Positions 26,671 through 36,018 of a stretch of 64,000 bases of DNA are shown here, one piece after another. The notes below the pieces were generated by a model that saw only the letters and a list, made by a program, of their open reading frames with translations, made no database searches and was not told the origin of the DNA. The DNA is from an uncultured Gammaproteobacteria bacterium (GTDB taxonomy: Bacteria; Pseudomonadota; Gammaproteobacteria; Eutrophobiales; Eutrophobiaceae). Made by a program: the position numbers and the translations under genes. The DNA lies in assembly GCA_958295485.1 (NCBI GenBank), contig OY282354.1:310001-374000 (forward strand), read 5' to 3'. Each line of letters begins with the position of its first letter. Positions within the stretch are counted from its first letter, which is position 1.

Positions 26671-26722
26671 AGTTCCCGCTAACAGCCCCCAAACCCACTT
26701 TCGACGAACAGCGGGAACGCCT
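26671..26722 (-). repeat. Dispersed repeat, copy B
   Basis: The most complete compact copy: outer arms AGTTCCCGCT and AGCGGGAAC can pair around the shared core. It is inverted relative to copy A and lies about 80 bases upstream of the nthA start, so it could also influence that promoter. Confidence 0.8.
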
Positions 26723-26777
26723 GGGTTTTTTGCATGGCAAGTGACGTGAGTGAGATATTCAGGTATAAGGATTGATC

Positions 26778-27983
26778 ATGCGTCAATCGAAATTTATTTT
26801 ACTGGTATCTATTGCAGGAATAATCGTCGCTGCCAGCATGGGTATTCGACAGTCCTTCGGGATGTTTTTGCAGCCCGTCGTCACTGATCTGGTGATTACC
26901 CGGGAAATATTCGGGCTTGCAATTGCCATACAGAATCTTATCTGGGGCCTGGCACAGCCTTTTGCCGGCATGTTGGCGGATAAATACGGCAGTTTCCGGG
27001 TACTGGTCATCGCAAGCGGCATTTATATCGCCGGTCTCGTCCTGACTGCTTATACCTCATCTGCCACGGGTTTGTACCTGAGTTTGGGCGCGTTGGTCGG
27101 CCTCGGCATGAGCGGCACTACATTTACGGTGGTATTAAGCTCGGTTGGCAGACTGGTGCCGGAAGAAAAAAGGAGCCTGGCGTTTGGTCTTGTTTCAGCC
27201 GGGGGTTCGGTCGGCATGTTTTCCTTTGTTCCGGCCAGCCAGTTGTTTATCGGACTGTATGGCTGGGCCGTTGCCCTCCTTATCCTGGCCGGCTGCGTCA
27301 TGGTTGTCCCGTTGTTTTCACTGTTTTTTCGTTCTCAGATAAAACAGGATGTCGCCCGGCCGGACACGCGGGAAGGGACTTTATCGCAGTCTCTGGGGAT
27401 AGCCGGCGTCCATTCCGGTTATTGGCTTTTAAATCTTGGTTTTCTTGTATGTGGTTTCCACGTGGCGTTTATTGGAACGCACCTGCCGGCGTTCTTGAAT
27501 GACCAGGCGGTCTCGCCCATGCTGGCGGCAAGCGCGCTCGCCCTGATCGGTTTTTTTAATATTATCGGCACGTACCTGGCCGGCCTGTTTGGCGGCCGTT
27601 ATCGAAAAAAGTATTTATTGAGTGGTTTGTACCTGGGTCGGGCAATCGTTATCGCCTTGTTTATCATGCTTCCCCTGAGCGATGTATCGCTGTTGCTGTT
27701 TGCCGCGGCGATGGGTTTATTATGGTTGGGCACCGTGCCGCTGACCAGCGGCCTGGTTGCCGAGATTTTTGGTACCCGTTACAGCGGGACCTTATTCGGC
27801 ATTGTTTTCTTCAGCCACCAGGTCGGCAGTTTCCTGGGGGCGTGGTTGGGCGGTTATTTCTTCGAGGCCACCGGGTCTTATACCCTGATGTGGCAAATGG
27901 CCATATTGTTAGGCCTTGTCTCCGCCTTGTTGCATTGGCCCATACGGGATGCGCCGATGATTGTGCGGGCGGCGCCGGCGTAA
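26778..27983 (+). CDS. Major facilitator superfamily transporter
   Basis: About 401 residues from ATG 26778, with twelve predicted membrane helices. GMLADKYGSFRVLV between helices 2 and 3 is the MFS loop motif, and MGIRQSFGMFLQPV and GLVSAGGSVGMF resemble the monocarboxylate/oxalate-formate type branch. The substrate is unknown. It is divergent from the nitrile hydratase operon, so uptake of a nitrile, amide or acid, or export of product, is possible. Confidence 0.85.
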   Translation: MRQSKFILLVSIAGIIVAASMGIRQSFGMFLQPVVTDLVITREIFGLAIAIQNLIWGLAQPFAGMLADKYGSFRVLVIASGIYIAGLVLTAYTSSATGLYLSLGALVGLGMSGTTFTVVLSSVGRLVPEEKRSLAFGLVSAGGSVGMFSFVPASQLFIGLYGWAVALLILAGCVMVVPLFSLFFRSQIKQDVARPDTREGTLSQSLGIAGVHSGYWLLNLGFLVCGFHVAFIGTHLPAFLNDQAVSPMLAASALALIGFFNIIGTYLAGLFGGRYRKKYLLSGLYLGRAIVIALFIMLPLSDVSLLLFAAAMGLLWLGTVPLTSGLVAEIFGTRYSGTLFGIVFFSHQVGSFLGAWLGGYFFEATGSYTLMWQMAILLGLVSALLHWPIRDAPMIVRAAPA

Positions 27984-27990
27984 CGGGGCG

Positions 27991-28077
27991 CGGGCAACCA
28001 CGGGGATTGTCCCTGCGGCACACGGCAATCGCGGGAGTTGCCTGCAGGGTATGCAGATAATCGCGGCGGGTTGCCCG
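27991..28077. repeat. Inverted repeats between MFS gene and dsbA
   Basis: Arms CGGGCAACC (27991-27999) and GGTTGCCCG (28069-28077) enclose a second smaller hairpin (GGCAA / TTGCC). The two neighbouring genes converge here, so it may end transcription from both sides, although no T-run follows. Confidence 0.5.
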
Positions 28078-28106
28078 TGTGGTTTGTGGATAATGACGGT
28101 GTGTGG

Positions 28107-28736
28107 TTATTGGCGTCGTTCAACCCCGGTCAGGTAATTCATTGTTTCTATCATTCGCTCAAATGAACCGGCCGAGGACGCCGAGACCAGGTATTTGCCA
28201 TTGACGATAACGGCGGGAACACCGGTAATCCTGGCATTGCGGGCCAGGAAAAACGCCTGTTTCATCTTGATCTTCGTTTCGTTGGAATCATAGTGTTTGG
28301 TGAATTTCTCTTTGTCGATGCCTGTTTCCTGCGCAAAATCGATAAGGCTTTCCCGGGTAAAAATTTTCCTGCGGTTTTGATGTATGGCTTTGAACAGGGG
28401 GCGGTGTAATTTTTCCAGCGCCCCCATTTTCTTTGCGGCGTAAAAGGCCCTGGCGTGGGGAATCCAGCTTTTGTTCAATGCGCCGGGAACGCGGCGAAAG
28501 ACAACGTCTTCGGGGATGTTTTCTTGCCATGCCTCAATATGGGGCTCGAAGCTGAAACAATGGGAACAGCCATACCAGAAGATTTCGACGACTTCGATTT
28601 TATCACCCGATTGGGTGGGTTGGGCGGGTTTGATCTGCGTGTATGAATCATCGATTGACTGTGCCTTGACCGGAGTGATTAAAAGCCCTGACGTGAGAAC
28701 AGAGAAAATTAATATTTGTATTATGCGCATTGTCAT
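28107..28736 (-). CDS. dsbA: Periplasmic thiol:disulfide interchange protein DsbA
   Basis: A 209-residue protein from ATG 28736, with a signal peptide ending about PVKAQ and a thioredoxin-fold domain. The active site is CSHC in EIFWYGCSHCFSFEPH, and the cis-proline is in ITGVPAVIVNGKY. CSHC is a less common variant of the usual CPHC. It introduces disulfides in the periplasm. It lies 49 bases downstream of ccsA on the same strand, joining the cytochrome c maturation genes. A longer upstream frame lacks a signal peptide and is not chosen. Confidence 0.93.
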   Translation of the reverse strand: MTMRIIQILIFSVLTSGLLITPVKAQSIDDSYTQIKPAQPTQSGDKIEVVEIFWYGCSHCFSFEPHIEAWQENIPEDVVFRRVPGALNKSWIPHARAFYAAKKMGALEKLHRPLFKAIHQNRRKIFTRESLIDFAQETGIDKEKFTKHYDSNETKIKMKQAFFLARNARITGVPAVIVNGKYLVSASSAGSFERMIETMNYLTGVERRQ

Positions 28737-28785
28737 GCTTCCGTTATTTAAAAATTCGATCTGTTGCCTGAGCAGCCCAGGCAGT

Positions 28786-29955
28786 TTATAACTCGCCGTA
28801 AGAATGCAAGCCGGATAAAAACATATTAACACCCAAAAAGGCAAACAGGGTAACGAACAGGCCCGCGATTGCCCAGACTGCCATCGCCGCCCCACGCCAG
28901 CCTTTGCTCATGCGCATATGCAGCCAGGCCGCATAATTCAACCAGACGATCAAGGCCCAGGTCTCTTTCGGGTCCCACGACCAATATCCCCCCCAGGCCT
29001 CGGCAGCCCATAATGAACCAAGGATGGTTGCAACGGTAAAGAAGGCGAAGCCAAGGGAAATGGCCTTGTACATCATATCGTCTATGTCCGCCAGCGCCGG
29101 CAACCGCGCCAGCGCGCTGTTATTATCCGGTTTTATTTCGTCGCCTTTAATCAGGTAAGCCAAACCGAGCATTGCGGCGATACTGAAACAACCATAGCCG
29201 ATGAAGTTTGCCGGCACGTGGATCTTCATCCAGTAACTTTGCAGCGCCGGCACCAGTGGCTGGATTTCATGGGCGCCCCTGTCAAAGGTATACCATAATA
29301 AAAACCCGACGGCAGCGCTGACGATGAGCAGGACGAAACCGCCGAGGGCTTTGGTCTGGTAACGCTTTTCATAATGCAGGTAAATGATCGCGGTGATGAC
29401 GCAAAACAGGATAAACACTTCATAAAGGTTGCTTACCGGGATATGACCCACCTCCGGGCTGATCAGGTAGGATTCATGCCAGCGAACCAACATGCCCGTC
29501 AAGCCTGCGCCCGTCGCGGACCAAGTTAAACCGGCGCCTGCAGAACCTGAAAATGCGGAGCCGGTGAACAGGGCGTAGAAATAAGCCAAGGCGGCCAGCA
29601 CAAAGAGAAAACTCATCCACATGATCGCCGATTGGCTGGCCAGGAAATATTGCAATAAGAAGCGTTCTTCTGCATGGGCCAGGTTGGCCTCGTAGAGGTA
29701 GACCGAGAGCAATGCCAGGGTTGTTACGATGAGAAACAGCCGCCTGAGTTCAGCCCAGGCAACGCCGGCATAACTCAAGGCGAGGGCGAGGCAACCGAAT
29801 ATGATGAATTCATAATTGTCCATGTATTGGCGATAGTTAAAATACGCCCAGCCGAAACCAAACAGGATAAGCGCAAACCAAAGGTAATCGACAAGCCGCA
29901 GTCGAAGCCGGTTGTCCGTCAGTTTGAGGTTGTTTGCAATCGTTTCTGTTGTCAT
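28786..29955 (-). CDS. ccsA: Cytochrome c synthase subunit CcsA/ResC
   Basis: A 389-residue membrane protein. The WWD heme-handling motif is seen as WGGYWSWDPKETWALIVWL (about residues 310-328), with conserved histidines near HESYLISP and at the last periplasmic loops. With ResB it exports heme and attaches it to apocytochromes (system II). Its gene is 58 bases after resB. The name CcsB is also used for this protein in some annotations. Confidence 0.93.
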   Translation of the reverse strand: MTTETIANNLKLTDNRLRLRLVDYLWFALILFGFGWAYFNYRQYMDNYEFIIFGCLALALSYAGVAWAELRRLFLIVTTLALLSVYLYEANLAHAEERFLLQYFLASQSAIMWMSFLFVLAALAYFYALFTGSAFSGSAGAGLTWSATGAGLTGMLVRWHESYLISPEVGHIPVSNLYEVFILFCVITAIIYLHYEKRYQTKALGGFVLLIVSAAVGFLLWYTFDRGAHEIQPLVPALQSYWMKIHVPANFIGYGCFSIAAMLGLAYLIKGDEIKPDNNSALARLPALADIDDMMYKAISLGFAFFTVATILGSLWAAEAWGGYWSWDPKETWALIVWLNYAAWLHMRMSKGWRGAAMAVWAIAGLFVTLFAFLGVNMFLSGLHSYGEL

Positions 29956-30013
29956 AGCCTTACCGCGTATTTATCATTTGCCGCATTGGCGCGCATACAG
30001 GAGATGGGTTGCA

Positions 30014-31993
30014 TTACTCTCCAGGGGTCAATTGTTTTATTGTACGGGAAATTTGCGCAAAATAACGATTGAAATCCCGTGCATGACGGGTCCGCACGCC
30101 GCCGATTAATATGTCGGTCCGGGCGTCCCTGGAATTTATGATTGCCCACAAACGTTGATGTGGCACGTAAAATAACAAAAACACCCCTGCTATCAGCAGG
30201 CTGAAGCCAAAATAAACCCATTTTGTGCCGGGCGATCGGGTTATCTGTAGTCCCGTCGCTTCGACATGTTCAAAATCGGTCAGCTGCAGGTAGTATGGGG
30301 ATCCATACTCGTGCAAGGCGGATAACGCGACGATGGCGTCATTCAGAAACTGTATGTCCCTTTCGGATAAACTCCCGGCATTGATGCCTTCATTTTCCAT
30401 CATCGCCATATAAGCCTGTTGCAAACCGAAACGCAGGATCTTCATTGAGGTATTGCTCAAGGACTGTATTGTTGCAGCATCCAGCTCCTGGTCCAGGTGT
30501 TGTTGCAGGGAAGGAAACCCCCCATCAAGGAACAGCCTGGTTAATCTCAGGATGACGGCGCTGATCTCCCGTTCCGGGATTTTTTCAACGGAGGCATTAT
30601 CCGCGAGCAGGGCTTCCCGGTTATCGGCATAAATCCGCGCGAGTTTTTCGGCGTCATTCAACAGGGCGAGAAACCGTAAAAAACGCGTTGCTGAACCATC
30701 ATCATCGGCGGGTATGTGCAGGTATTTGAATTCCTCTGCTACGGCGGAACGCACGCCGCTCAACAGGAATTCACGTCCCTCCAGGGTGATGGGGTACATG
30801 TAGTTCAGGTATTCCTTCGCCGAGCCGTCAGGTTGACGGATTTTAAAAGCGACGCTCGGGCCGAAATCGCGAAACTTTTTATTTAATGTCGGGTCGTCGT
30901 TGGCGAAGATATTGAATTTCCGAAATTCAGCTATTTCCAACCTGTGCGGGTTGTTGTCGTATTGCAGGGTAAGCGACTGGTTGACGGTTGCCGAATGTTC
31001 CCGGGCATGGGGGGCAGGTGAAAATAAATCGTGCAGCCTGAACTCGAGTTTTGAGCCGCCGTCGCCAAAACTGGCTTGATAGATGGTATAGCCCCGGTAA
31101 CTCAACGGGTGATTTACCGCGATGGTTTTTTCAACGCTGTTGTTGTTTTCGTGGATGACGAGATCACTTTCAAACGACTTGGGCTGGCCGCTGGGATAAT
31201 GCTCTATGCGAAAGTCCTTGACTAATATGCTGAAGGGCAGTGGTTGCACCAGGTAACCGGCGCCTGAATTGATAAACGCCGCCTTGACGGCGCGGCCTTC
31301 GGGGATTGAAACACTGGCGCGGAATGAGCGGTTGTCTACCGACAGCTTGCTCTCGTCCGGTATCTGGCTTAGGGGGATTTCCCTGGTTTCCGCCTGAAGC
31401 GTCCCTTGCAGGGCGCGTATTTTCAAGGGGGCGTTGCTGTCGAGAAACCCGCCGATACAGATAATGACTATCGCAGAGTGGGTAAACAGGTAACCAAACC
31501 GATTGCCGGCGCCTTTCATTGCCGCAAGAGTGGTTTTTCCATCCTGGCGTTTTATCCGGGTTCTAAACCCGATTTGATTAAAATAAGCCGTCAGTTTGTT
31601 TACCGCCTCGGCATGGGGAAGCCGGGTTCGATGCCGGCTGTGGTTCGCCAGGTTGAGCAATTGCCCTTCCTGCATGTTTTCCTGGTACTGTTTCAGGCTG
31701 GCGAGGACTCTTGGCGTGTTTCGATAAAGACAGAAACTGGTTGACGTTATCAGGAACGCCAGGGTCAGGATGAACCAGCCGCTTGAATAGATATCGTATA
31801 AGCCCAGTTGTTCAAATACGCCGTGCCAGAAGGGGCCGAATTTAACCAGGTAATTTTGGTAGGGTTCATTTTGCTTGAGCACTGTGCCGATAACCGAAGC
31901 AAAGGCGATGGCAACCAACAAAGTGATTGCCAGGTTCATGGAACCCAGGAACCTGGAAAATTGATTGATTGTCCGTTGGGGAGCGCGTGTCAT
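30014..31993 (-). CDS. resB: Cytochrome c biogenesis protein ResB/Ccs1
   Basis: A 659-residue protein with three N-terminal helices (the first in LAITLLVAIAFASVIGTVL), a large periplasmic domain, and a last helix at about residues 585-605 (WVYFGFSLLIAGVFLLFYVPH). The early SMNLAITLLV and VLKQNEPYQNYL are typical. It works with CcsA. It heads resB-ccsA-dsbA. The periplasmic part is longer than in Bacillus but usual for proteobacteria. Confidence 0.93.
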   Translation of the reverse strand: MTRAPQRTINQFSRFLGSMNLAITLLVAIAFASVIGTVLKQNEPYQNYLVKFGPFWHGVFEQLGLYDIYSSGWFILTLAFLITSTSFCLYRNTPRVLASLKQYQENMQEGQLLNLANHSRHRTRLPHAEAVNKLTAYFNQIGFRTRIKRQDGKTTLAAMKGAGNRFGYLFTHSAIVIICIGGFLDSNAPLKIRALQGTLQAETREIPLSQIPDESKLSVDNRSFRASVSIPEGRAVKAAFINSGAGYLVQPLPFSILVKDFRIEHYPSGQPKSFESDLVIHENNNSVEKTIAVNHPLSYRGYTIYQASFGDGGSKLEFRLHDLFSPAPHAREHSATVNQSLTLQYDNNPHRLEIAEFRKFNIFANDDPTLNKKFRDFGPSVAFKIRQPDGSAKEYLNYMYPITLEGREFLLSGVRSAVAEEFKYLHIPADDDGSATRFLRFLALLNDAEKLARIYADNREALLADNASVEKIPEREISAVILRLTRLFLDGGFPSLQQHLDQELDAATIQSLSNTSMKILRFGLQQAYMAMMENEGINAGSLSERDIQFLNDAIVALSALHEYGSPYYLQLTDFEHVEATGLQITRSPGTKWVYFGFSLLIAGVFLLFYVPHQRLWAIINSRDARTDILIGGVRTRHARDFNRYFAQISRTIKQLTPGE

Positions 31994-32068
31994 AAGTGTC
32001 TTTGGAGAAAGCAGACGGGTTGATGCTGGATCGGGGATTTTTATGACCCCCTCATTCTACGGCAGGGT

Positions 32069-32677
32069 CTAATGCAAACCCTGGAGGTAATCAGCCACTG
32101 CTTTAATGTTATCGTTCGACATTCTGCCGGCCACGTCGCGCATGATGCCGCTTTGATCATTCGCCCGTTCTTCTGTCTTGAACGCTTTCAGCTGCATCTC
32201 CGTGTAGATAGCGTGCTGTGCATTGACCCTGGGATATTTTGCCGCGGGATTGCCCGTGCCGTTGGGACCATGGCAGGCCATACATGCCGCCAGTCCCTTG
32301 CCCGCATCGCCTGCACGATACAGACGCTCCCCTAATTCCACGTTTTCCGGTTGGGTCACGCCCGTCCTGGGTTGTTGCGCCGCGTAATAAGCAGCGAGAT
32401 CAGCAATATCCTGGTCACTTAAAAGCATGACCATGGGCGCCATTGCATCGTTTTTTCTTCGTCCCGATTTGAAATCATGCAATTGTTTTTCGGTATATTC
32501 GGTATGCTGGCCGGCGAGATTCGGCCAGGTCGGGTTACTGCTGTTGCCGTCAGGGCCGTGACAGGCGGCGCACGTTGCCGATTTCTCTTTGCCCGCTTCA
32601 ATATTTCCCGCGGCGATTGAATTCGCAGAAATCAACATCAAGATAATCAGACCACAGGTTGATTTGTTTATTGACAT
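32069..32677 (-). CDS. Cytochrome c4 (diheme)
   Basis: A 202-residue secreted protein with two heme domains: CAACHG (about residue 36) and CMACHG (about 130). Signal peptide about residues 1-22. Each half ends in a helix with the repeated form DLAAYYAAQ / AVADYLQGL. It carries electrons to terminal oxidases. It is encoded before resB on the same strand and divergent from engB, as in Pseudomonas. Confidence 0.95.
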   Translation of the reverse strand: MSINKSTCGLIILMLISANSIAAGNIEAGKEKSATCAACHGPDGNSSNPTWPNLAGQHTEYTEKQLHDFKSGRRKNDAMAPMVMLLSDQDIADLAAYYAAQQPRTGVTQPENVELGERLYRAGDAGKGLAACMACHGPNGTGNPAAKYPRVNAQHAIYTEMQLKAFKTEERANDQSGIMRDVAGRMSNDNIKAVADYLQGLH

Positions 32678-32888
32678 CCAAAGTACCTTTATATGGCATA
32701 TTATTTTTGCGGATGGCGCTATCTTACAGAATAATAGAAGCTGGCGGCGAAAAATTTTCGCCCCCGGCCCATCATATGAAGCGCTCCGCCTGGTGGGCAG
32801 AGCCGGAGAGGGGTTTGTAACAAGCCGGCATGAATCCTTCCTGAATCTACCTTGTCAGGAAGACTTGAGCCGTCATTTTTATACGTGT

Positions 32889-33479
32889 ATGAATTACAAT
32901 CGATACCATAAAACCACCTACCTTTGCAGCGCCCACAGACTTTCACAGTTACCCGCTGATAAAGGGAGGGAAATCGTCTTTGCCGGCAGGTCGAACGCCG
33001 GGAAATCGAGTGTTATCAACGCCCTGACGCAGCAAAAAGGTTTGGCCCGGGCGAGTAAACAGCCCGGTCGAACCCGGCAGATTAATTTTTTTACGTTGGG
33101 GGCGGATACGCGTCTGGCAGATCTGCCGGGTTACGGCTATGCCAGGGCGCCGGCCTCCCTGAAACAACACTGGGGACAACTCATCAATGCCTATCTTGAA
33201 CGACGCCGGGCCTTGGCCGGGTTAATTTTGATCGTCGACATCCGGCGTTCCTTGACCGGGCCTGACGGTCAAATGTTGAGCTGGTGTGAGGCAAAAGCCC
33301 TGCCGGCGCACATATTGCTGAATAAGGCCGATAAACTTTCCCGTGGCGCCGCTAAACAAGCCCTTTTTGAAGTTCGGAAGCGCGTGGCTGAAAATATCGG
33401 CGTCCAGCTGTTCTCCGCGACAAAAAAACGCGGCCTTGATGAGTTGGCCCAAGTAATGGATGCCTGGATAGATGCTTGA
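32889..33479 (+). CDS. engB: Ribosome biogenesis GTPase EngB/YihA
   Basis: A 196-residue GTPase from ATG 32889. G1 is AGRSNAGKSSVIN, G2 with PGRTRQINFF, G3 DLPGYGYA, G4 LNKADKLSR and G5 FSATKKRG. It helps assemble the 50S subunit. An open frame extends 100 codons upstream across the promoter region of the cytochrome gene; it has no family similarity and is not included. Confidence 0.96.
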   Translation: MNYNRYHKTTYLCSAHRLSQLPADKGREIVFAGRSNAGKSSVINALTQQKGLARASKQPGRTRQINFFTLGADTRLADLPGYGYARAPASLKQHWGQLINAYLERRRALAGLILIVDIRRSLTGPDGQMLSWCEAKALPAHILLNKADKLSRGAAKQALFEVRKRVAENIGVQLFSATKKRGLDELAQVMDAWIDA

Positions 33480-33497
33480 TTTGCCTATGATAAAGAG

Positions 33498-33539
33498 TGG
33501 CCCCGGAGCCGCAAGGGGGAAGGAAGGCTGCCGGGGCCA
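33498..33539. terminator. Strong GC hairpin after engB
   Basis: Arms TGGCCCCGG and CCGGGGCCA with an inner AGCC/GGCT extension, starting 19 bases after the engB stop. There is no T-run, so it may be a non-canonical terminator or an mRNA-stabilising hairpin. Confidence 0.45.
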
Positions 33540-33699
33540 AGTATCCCCGGCTGGGGAGGGCCGGGGTTGGTTTACCGCCTTACACAGGGGAATGACAGGC
33601 AGTATTCGTAAGACGCACAAGAGCGTAAAAAGTTCCTGAGCCTTGTCCCAACAGGATTTTATGCACAAAGTGGAGGTTAACCGGCGGTTTTTCCGGGCA

Positions 33700-33950
33700 G
33701 AAATGGCGAAATGCTCGCAAAAACTACAGGCGTTAATTTAAGTATTTGAAATATAACACATTTTTGAAATCGATTAATTTTTAACAATTTTGTCATAAGG
33801 TCACTGTTTCTACCTATTTCGAGGTCAATGAGTTCATTCCATCCACAGAGTTATCCACAAAAATTGTGAATAACAAAAAAACTCTAATGGCAATAAGCAA
33901 TTAAGTTTGTAATCTTAAGAATAGCATTAAAAGAGTGGGCTAACTTCCAA
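33700..33950. other. Non-coding AT-rich stretch with two DnaA-box-like sites
   Basis: From 33480 to 34090 I see no gene. Within it, 33720-33930 is strikingly AT-rich against a GC-rich genome. TTATCCACA (33851-33859) is a perfect DnaA box, and TGTGAATAA (33865-33873) is its near match on the other strand (TTATTCACA); the two face each other 5 bases apart. This could be a DnaA-regulated site or part of an origin; the neighbours are not the usual origin genes. Confidence 0.45.
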
Positions 33951-34090
33951 TATGAAAATGATCGCAAGACCTGACTTAACCCGCGCAGCTTACCCGATCG
34001 CGTGTTGTCAATGGATTATCGGAAATGCGGAGCTTTCTCGCAAAGACAAGCTGCGCCGGACGCGCCTTAAGGCCAGGGTTCCTGTTATTT

Positions 34091-34900
34091 TCAAGGTGAG
34101 ATTTTGTCCGGCTGTATCGACAGGGCCGAGGGATGAGAAATGCGTATGCGAAGCTGGTCCTTCACCCGATAGACCCTGCCCCGCACCAATACCGTTTGCC
34201 TTACCAATTCTTCGAGCTCCAGCGTGTTGAAATAGACCAGGTCAGCGCGCCGGATGCGGATAACGAGGGCCCGGCCCAGCTCCAGCCAGACTGATGACTT
34301 GCTTTGTCCAAGCCGGGTGACCGTCCCCAGGATTTGTCGATACCCCTGTTCATATTCCCCCAGGGCCTCAGCGCGTTTAATTTGGTAATCAGGGTCAGAC
34401 CACAGACCCCGACCCTGTTCCCGGGCAAGCTGCGCGGCCTTTTGGTAGCATGGTAGATAATCCAGGTTGGGAGGGATGGTCAGCGGGGTGGCCAAGCCGG
34501 CGCTTAGCAGCGATTGCTGGATATTAACGCCGTTGGCCATGAAAACATAGGCCAACCCGCGGCCATGTCGATCGCGCCGTTGCCGGCCGTATTGCAGTCG
34601 GATGCGTTTGTCGGCCCCCAGCAGCATTTCCAGGCTCGCCTTGGCCGCGCGCCCCCCGGGTTCGTCTGGTTTACCGTCACGACCGAGTTCCGGAGTATCG
34701 ATTCCGATAAGCCTGATTTTTTCCCTGTTCTCCAGGAACAGCGTGTCGCCATCTATCACATGCTTGACCCTGGCTGTCCTGTCGAAATCACCGCTGCGAC
34801 AGCCAGCGGCGGTTGCGCTGTTCAAGGCAGAGGTATAAAAGCAGACCGATAAAAGCAAAAAAACGCCCGTATCAAGCGTTTTTCGCGACAATGGGGGCAT
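34091..34900 (-). CDS. Secreted staphylococcal-nuclease-like protein
   Basis: A 269-residue protein with an N-terminal signal sequence (about residues 1-32) and an SNase OB-fold domain: HVIDGDTLFL, IRLIGIDTPELG and RDRHGRGLAYVF carry the Asp, Arg and Glu-type active-site pattern. A second, OB-like C-terminal part (about residues 185-265) has no clear name. It probably cleaves nucleic acid outside the cytoplasm. It starts 9 bases after rpmE ends, the same order as in Pseudomonas. Confidence 0.88.
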   Translation of the reverse strand: MPPLSRKTLDTGVFLLLSVCFYTSALNSATAAGCRSGDFDRTARVKHVIDGDTLFLENREKIRLIGIDTPELGRDGKPDEPGGRAAKASLEMLLGADKRIRLQYGRQRRDRHGRGLAYVFMANGVNIQQSLLSAGLATPLTIPPNLDYLPCYQKAAQLAREQGRGLWSDPDYQIKRAEALGEYEQGYRQILGTVTRLGQSKSSVWLELGRALVIRIRRADLVYFNTLELEELVRQTVLVRGRVYRVKDQLRIRISHPSALSIQPDKISP

Positions 34901-34909
34901 GACGCCCGT

Positions 34910-35110
34910 TCACATATTGTATTTGCGACGGAATTTATCCACCCTGCCGGCCGTATCCAGCATCTTCTGCTTGCCTGTATAAAACGGGTGGCATTGCGAG
35001 CATACCTCTATATGCAGGTCACCCCCATAGGTCGAGTGGGTAGTGAAGACGTTGCCACAACTACAGGTGACGTTGATCTCATTATATTTCGGGTGAATGT
35101 CGGTTTTCAT
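34910..35110 (-). CDS. rpmE: 50S ribosomal protein L31, zinc form
   Basis: A 66-residue protein, [20 protein letters not shown] onward, with two cysteine pairs (CSCG near residue 16 and CSQC near 37) that bind zinc. The [17 protein letters not shown] terminus is typical. Being the C+ type, it may have a zinc-free paralogue elsewhere under Zur control. Confidence 0.97.
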   Translation of the reverse strand: MKTDIHPKYNEINVTCSCGNVFTTHSTYGGDLHIEVCSQCHPFYTGKQKMLDTAGRVDKFRRKYNM

Positions 35111-35165
35111 CTTTCAACTCTGCTTCATTTTCAGGCAGGAGTAGTGTAGGGGAAAAAGACCCGTC

Positions 35166-35936
35166 TTACAACCTGAATTCCGCGACGACGGGGGTATGAT
35201 CCGATGGTCGTTCCAACCGGCGGGGGGCAATATCTATCCAGCTGTCGGCGCAGCGCCGGGTGAGTGAGGCGTTGGCAAGGATGAGGTCGATGCGCAAACC
35301 GCGATTACGTTCAAAAGCCCCGCTACGATAATCCCACCAGGAAAACGATTTTTCTTCCTGCTCAAACAACCGGTAGGTATCCACCAGACCTCGATCAAGC
35401 AGCCTGAGCAGGGCAGCTCTTTCCGCCTGGCTACAGAGGATTTTATCCCGCCATTCCTCCGGGTCGTAAACGTCTTCATCTTTTGGCGCGATGTTGAAAT
35501 CACCAAGCAGGATCAGGTGATCATGGCGTTCAAGCAGCTGACCGGTCAAGACCTCAAGCTGTGCCAGCCATTCCAGCTTGTAGGCATATTTCCCGGAGCC
35601 GACCTCGGCGCCGTTGGGCACATAGAGATTCAGGACGCAAACGTTATCGATAAGGGCGCAAAGCACGCGCTTTTGCGGGTCACTGAAACCTGGCAGTTCA
35701 GTATGGAGCGCCGCTGTCGGATTTTTACTGATGGTGGCTACGCCGTTATAGGTTTTTTGGCCGGAAAAAATCACATGGTAGCCTTTTTCAAGAAAGGCCG
35801 GCGCGGGGAAATTCTCATCCTGAATCTTGGTTTCCTGCAAGGCAAGCACGTCCGGTTCATTATCATCGAGCCACTGTAATACGGCTGGCAGACGTACCTT
35901 GAGCGAATTAACATTCCAACTGGCGATTTTCCACAT
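35166..35936 (-). CDS. xthA: Exodeoxyribonuclease III
   Basis: A 256-residue endonuclease/exonuclease/phosphatase-fold enzyme: WKIASWNVNSLKVRLP, LQETKIQDENFP, GDFNIAP and the C-terminal SDHTPVVAEF motifs. It is the main AP endonuclease of base excision repair. Length is normal. Confidence 0.96.
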   Translation of the reverse strand: MWKIASWNVNSLKVRLPAVLQWLDDNEPDVLALQETKIQDENFPAPAFLEKGYHVIFSGQKTYNGVATISKNPTAALHTELPGFSDPQKRVLCALIDNVCVLNLYVPNGAEVGSGKYAYKLEWLAQLEVLTGQLLERHDHLILLGDFNIAPKDEDVYDPEEWRDKILCSQAERAALLRLLDRGLVDTYRLFEQEEKSFSWWDYRSGAFERNRGLRIDLILANASLTRRCADSWIDIAPRRLERPSDHTPVVAEFRL

Positions 35937-36018
35937 GGGCGCTTTCAGGGTGGTTTGCTTCAGACGCGCAAGCCGTCGCGGCGGTGGTGTAATGGAAAAT
36001 TCATGCCGGGCAATGCGC

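Noticed and set aside
32589-32888. N-terminal extension of engB
   Set aside because: The open frame runs upstream through the divergent cytochrome c4 gene and has no EngB similarity; ATG 32889 gives normal length.
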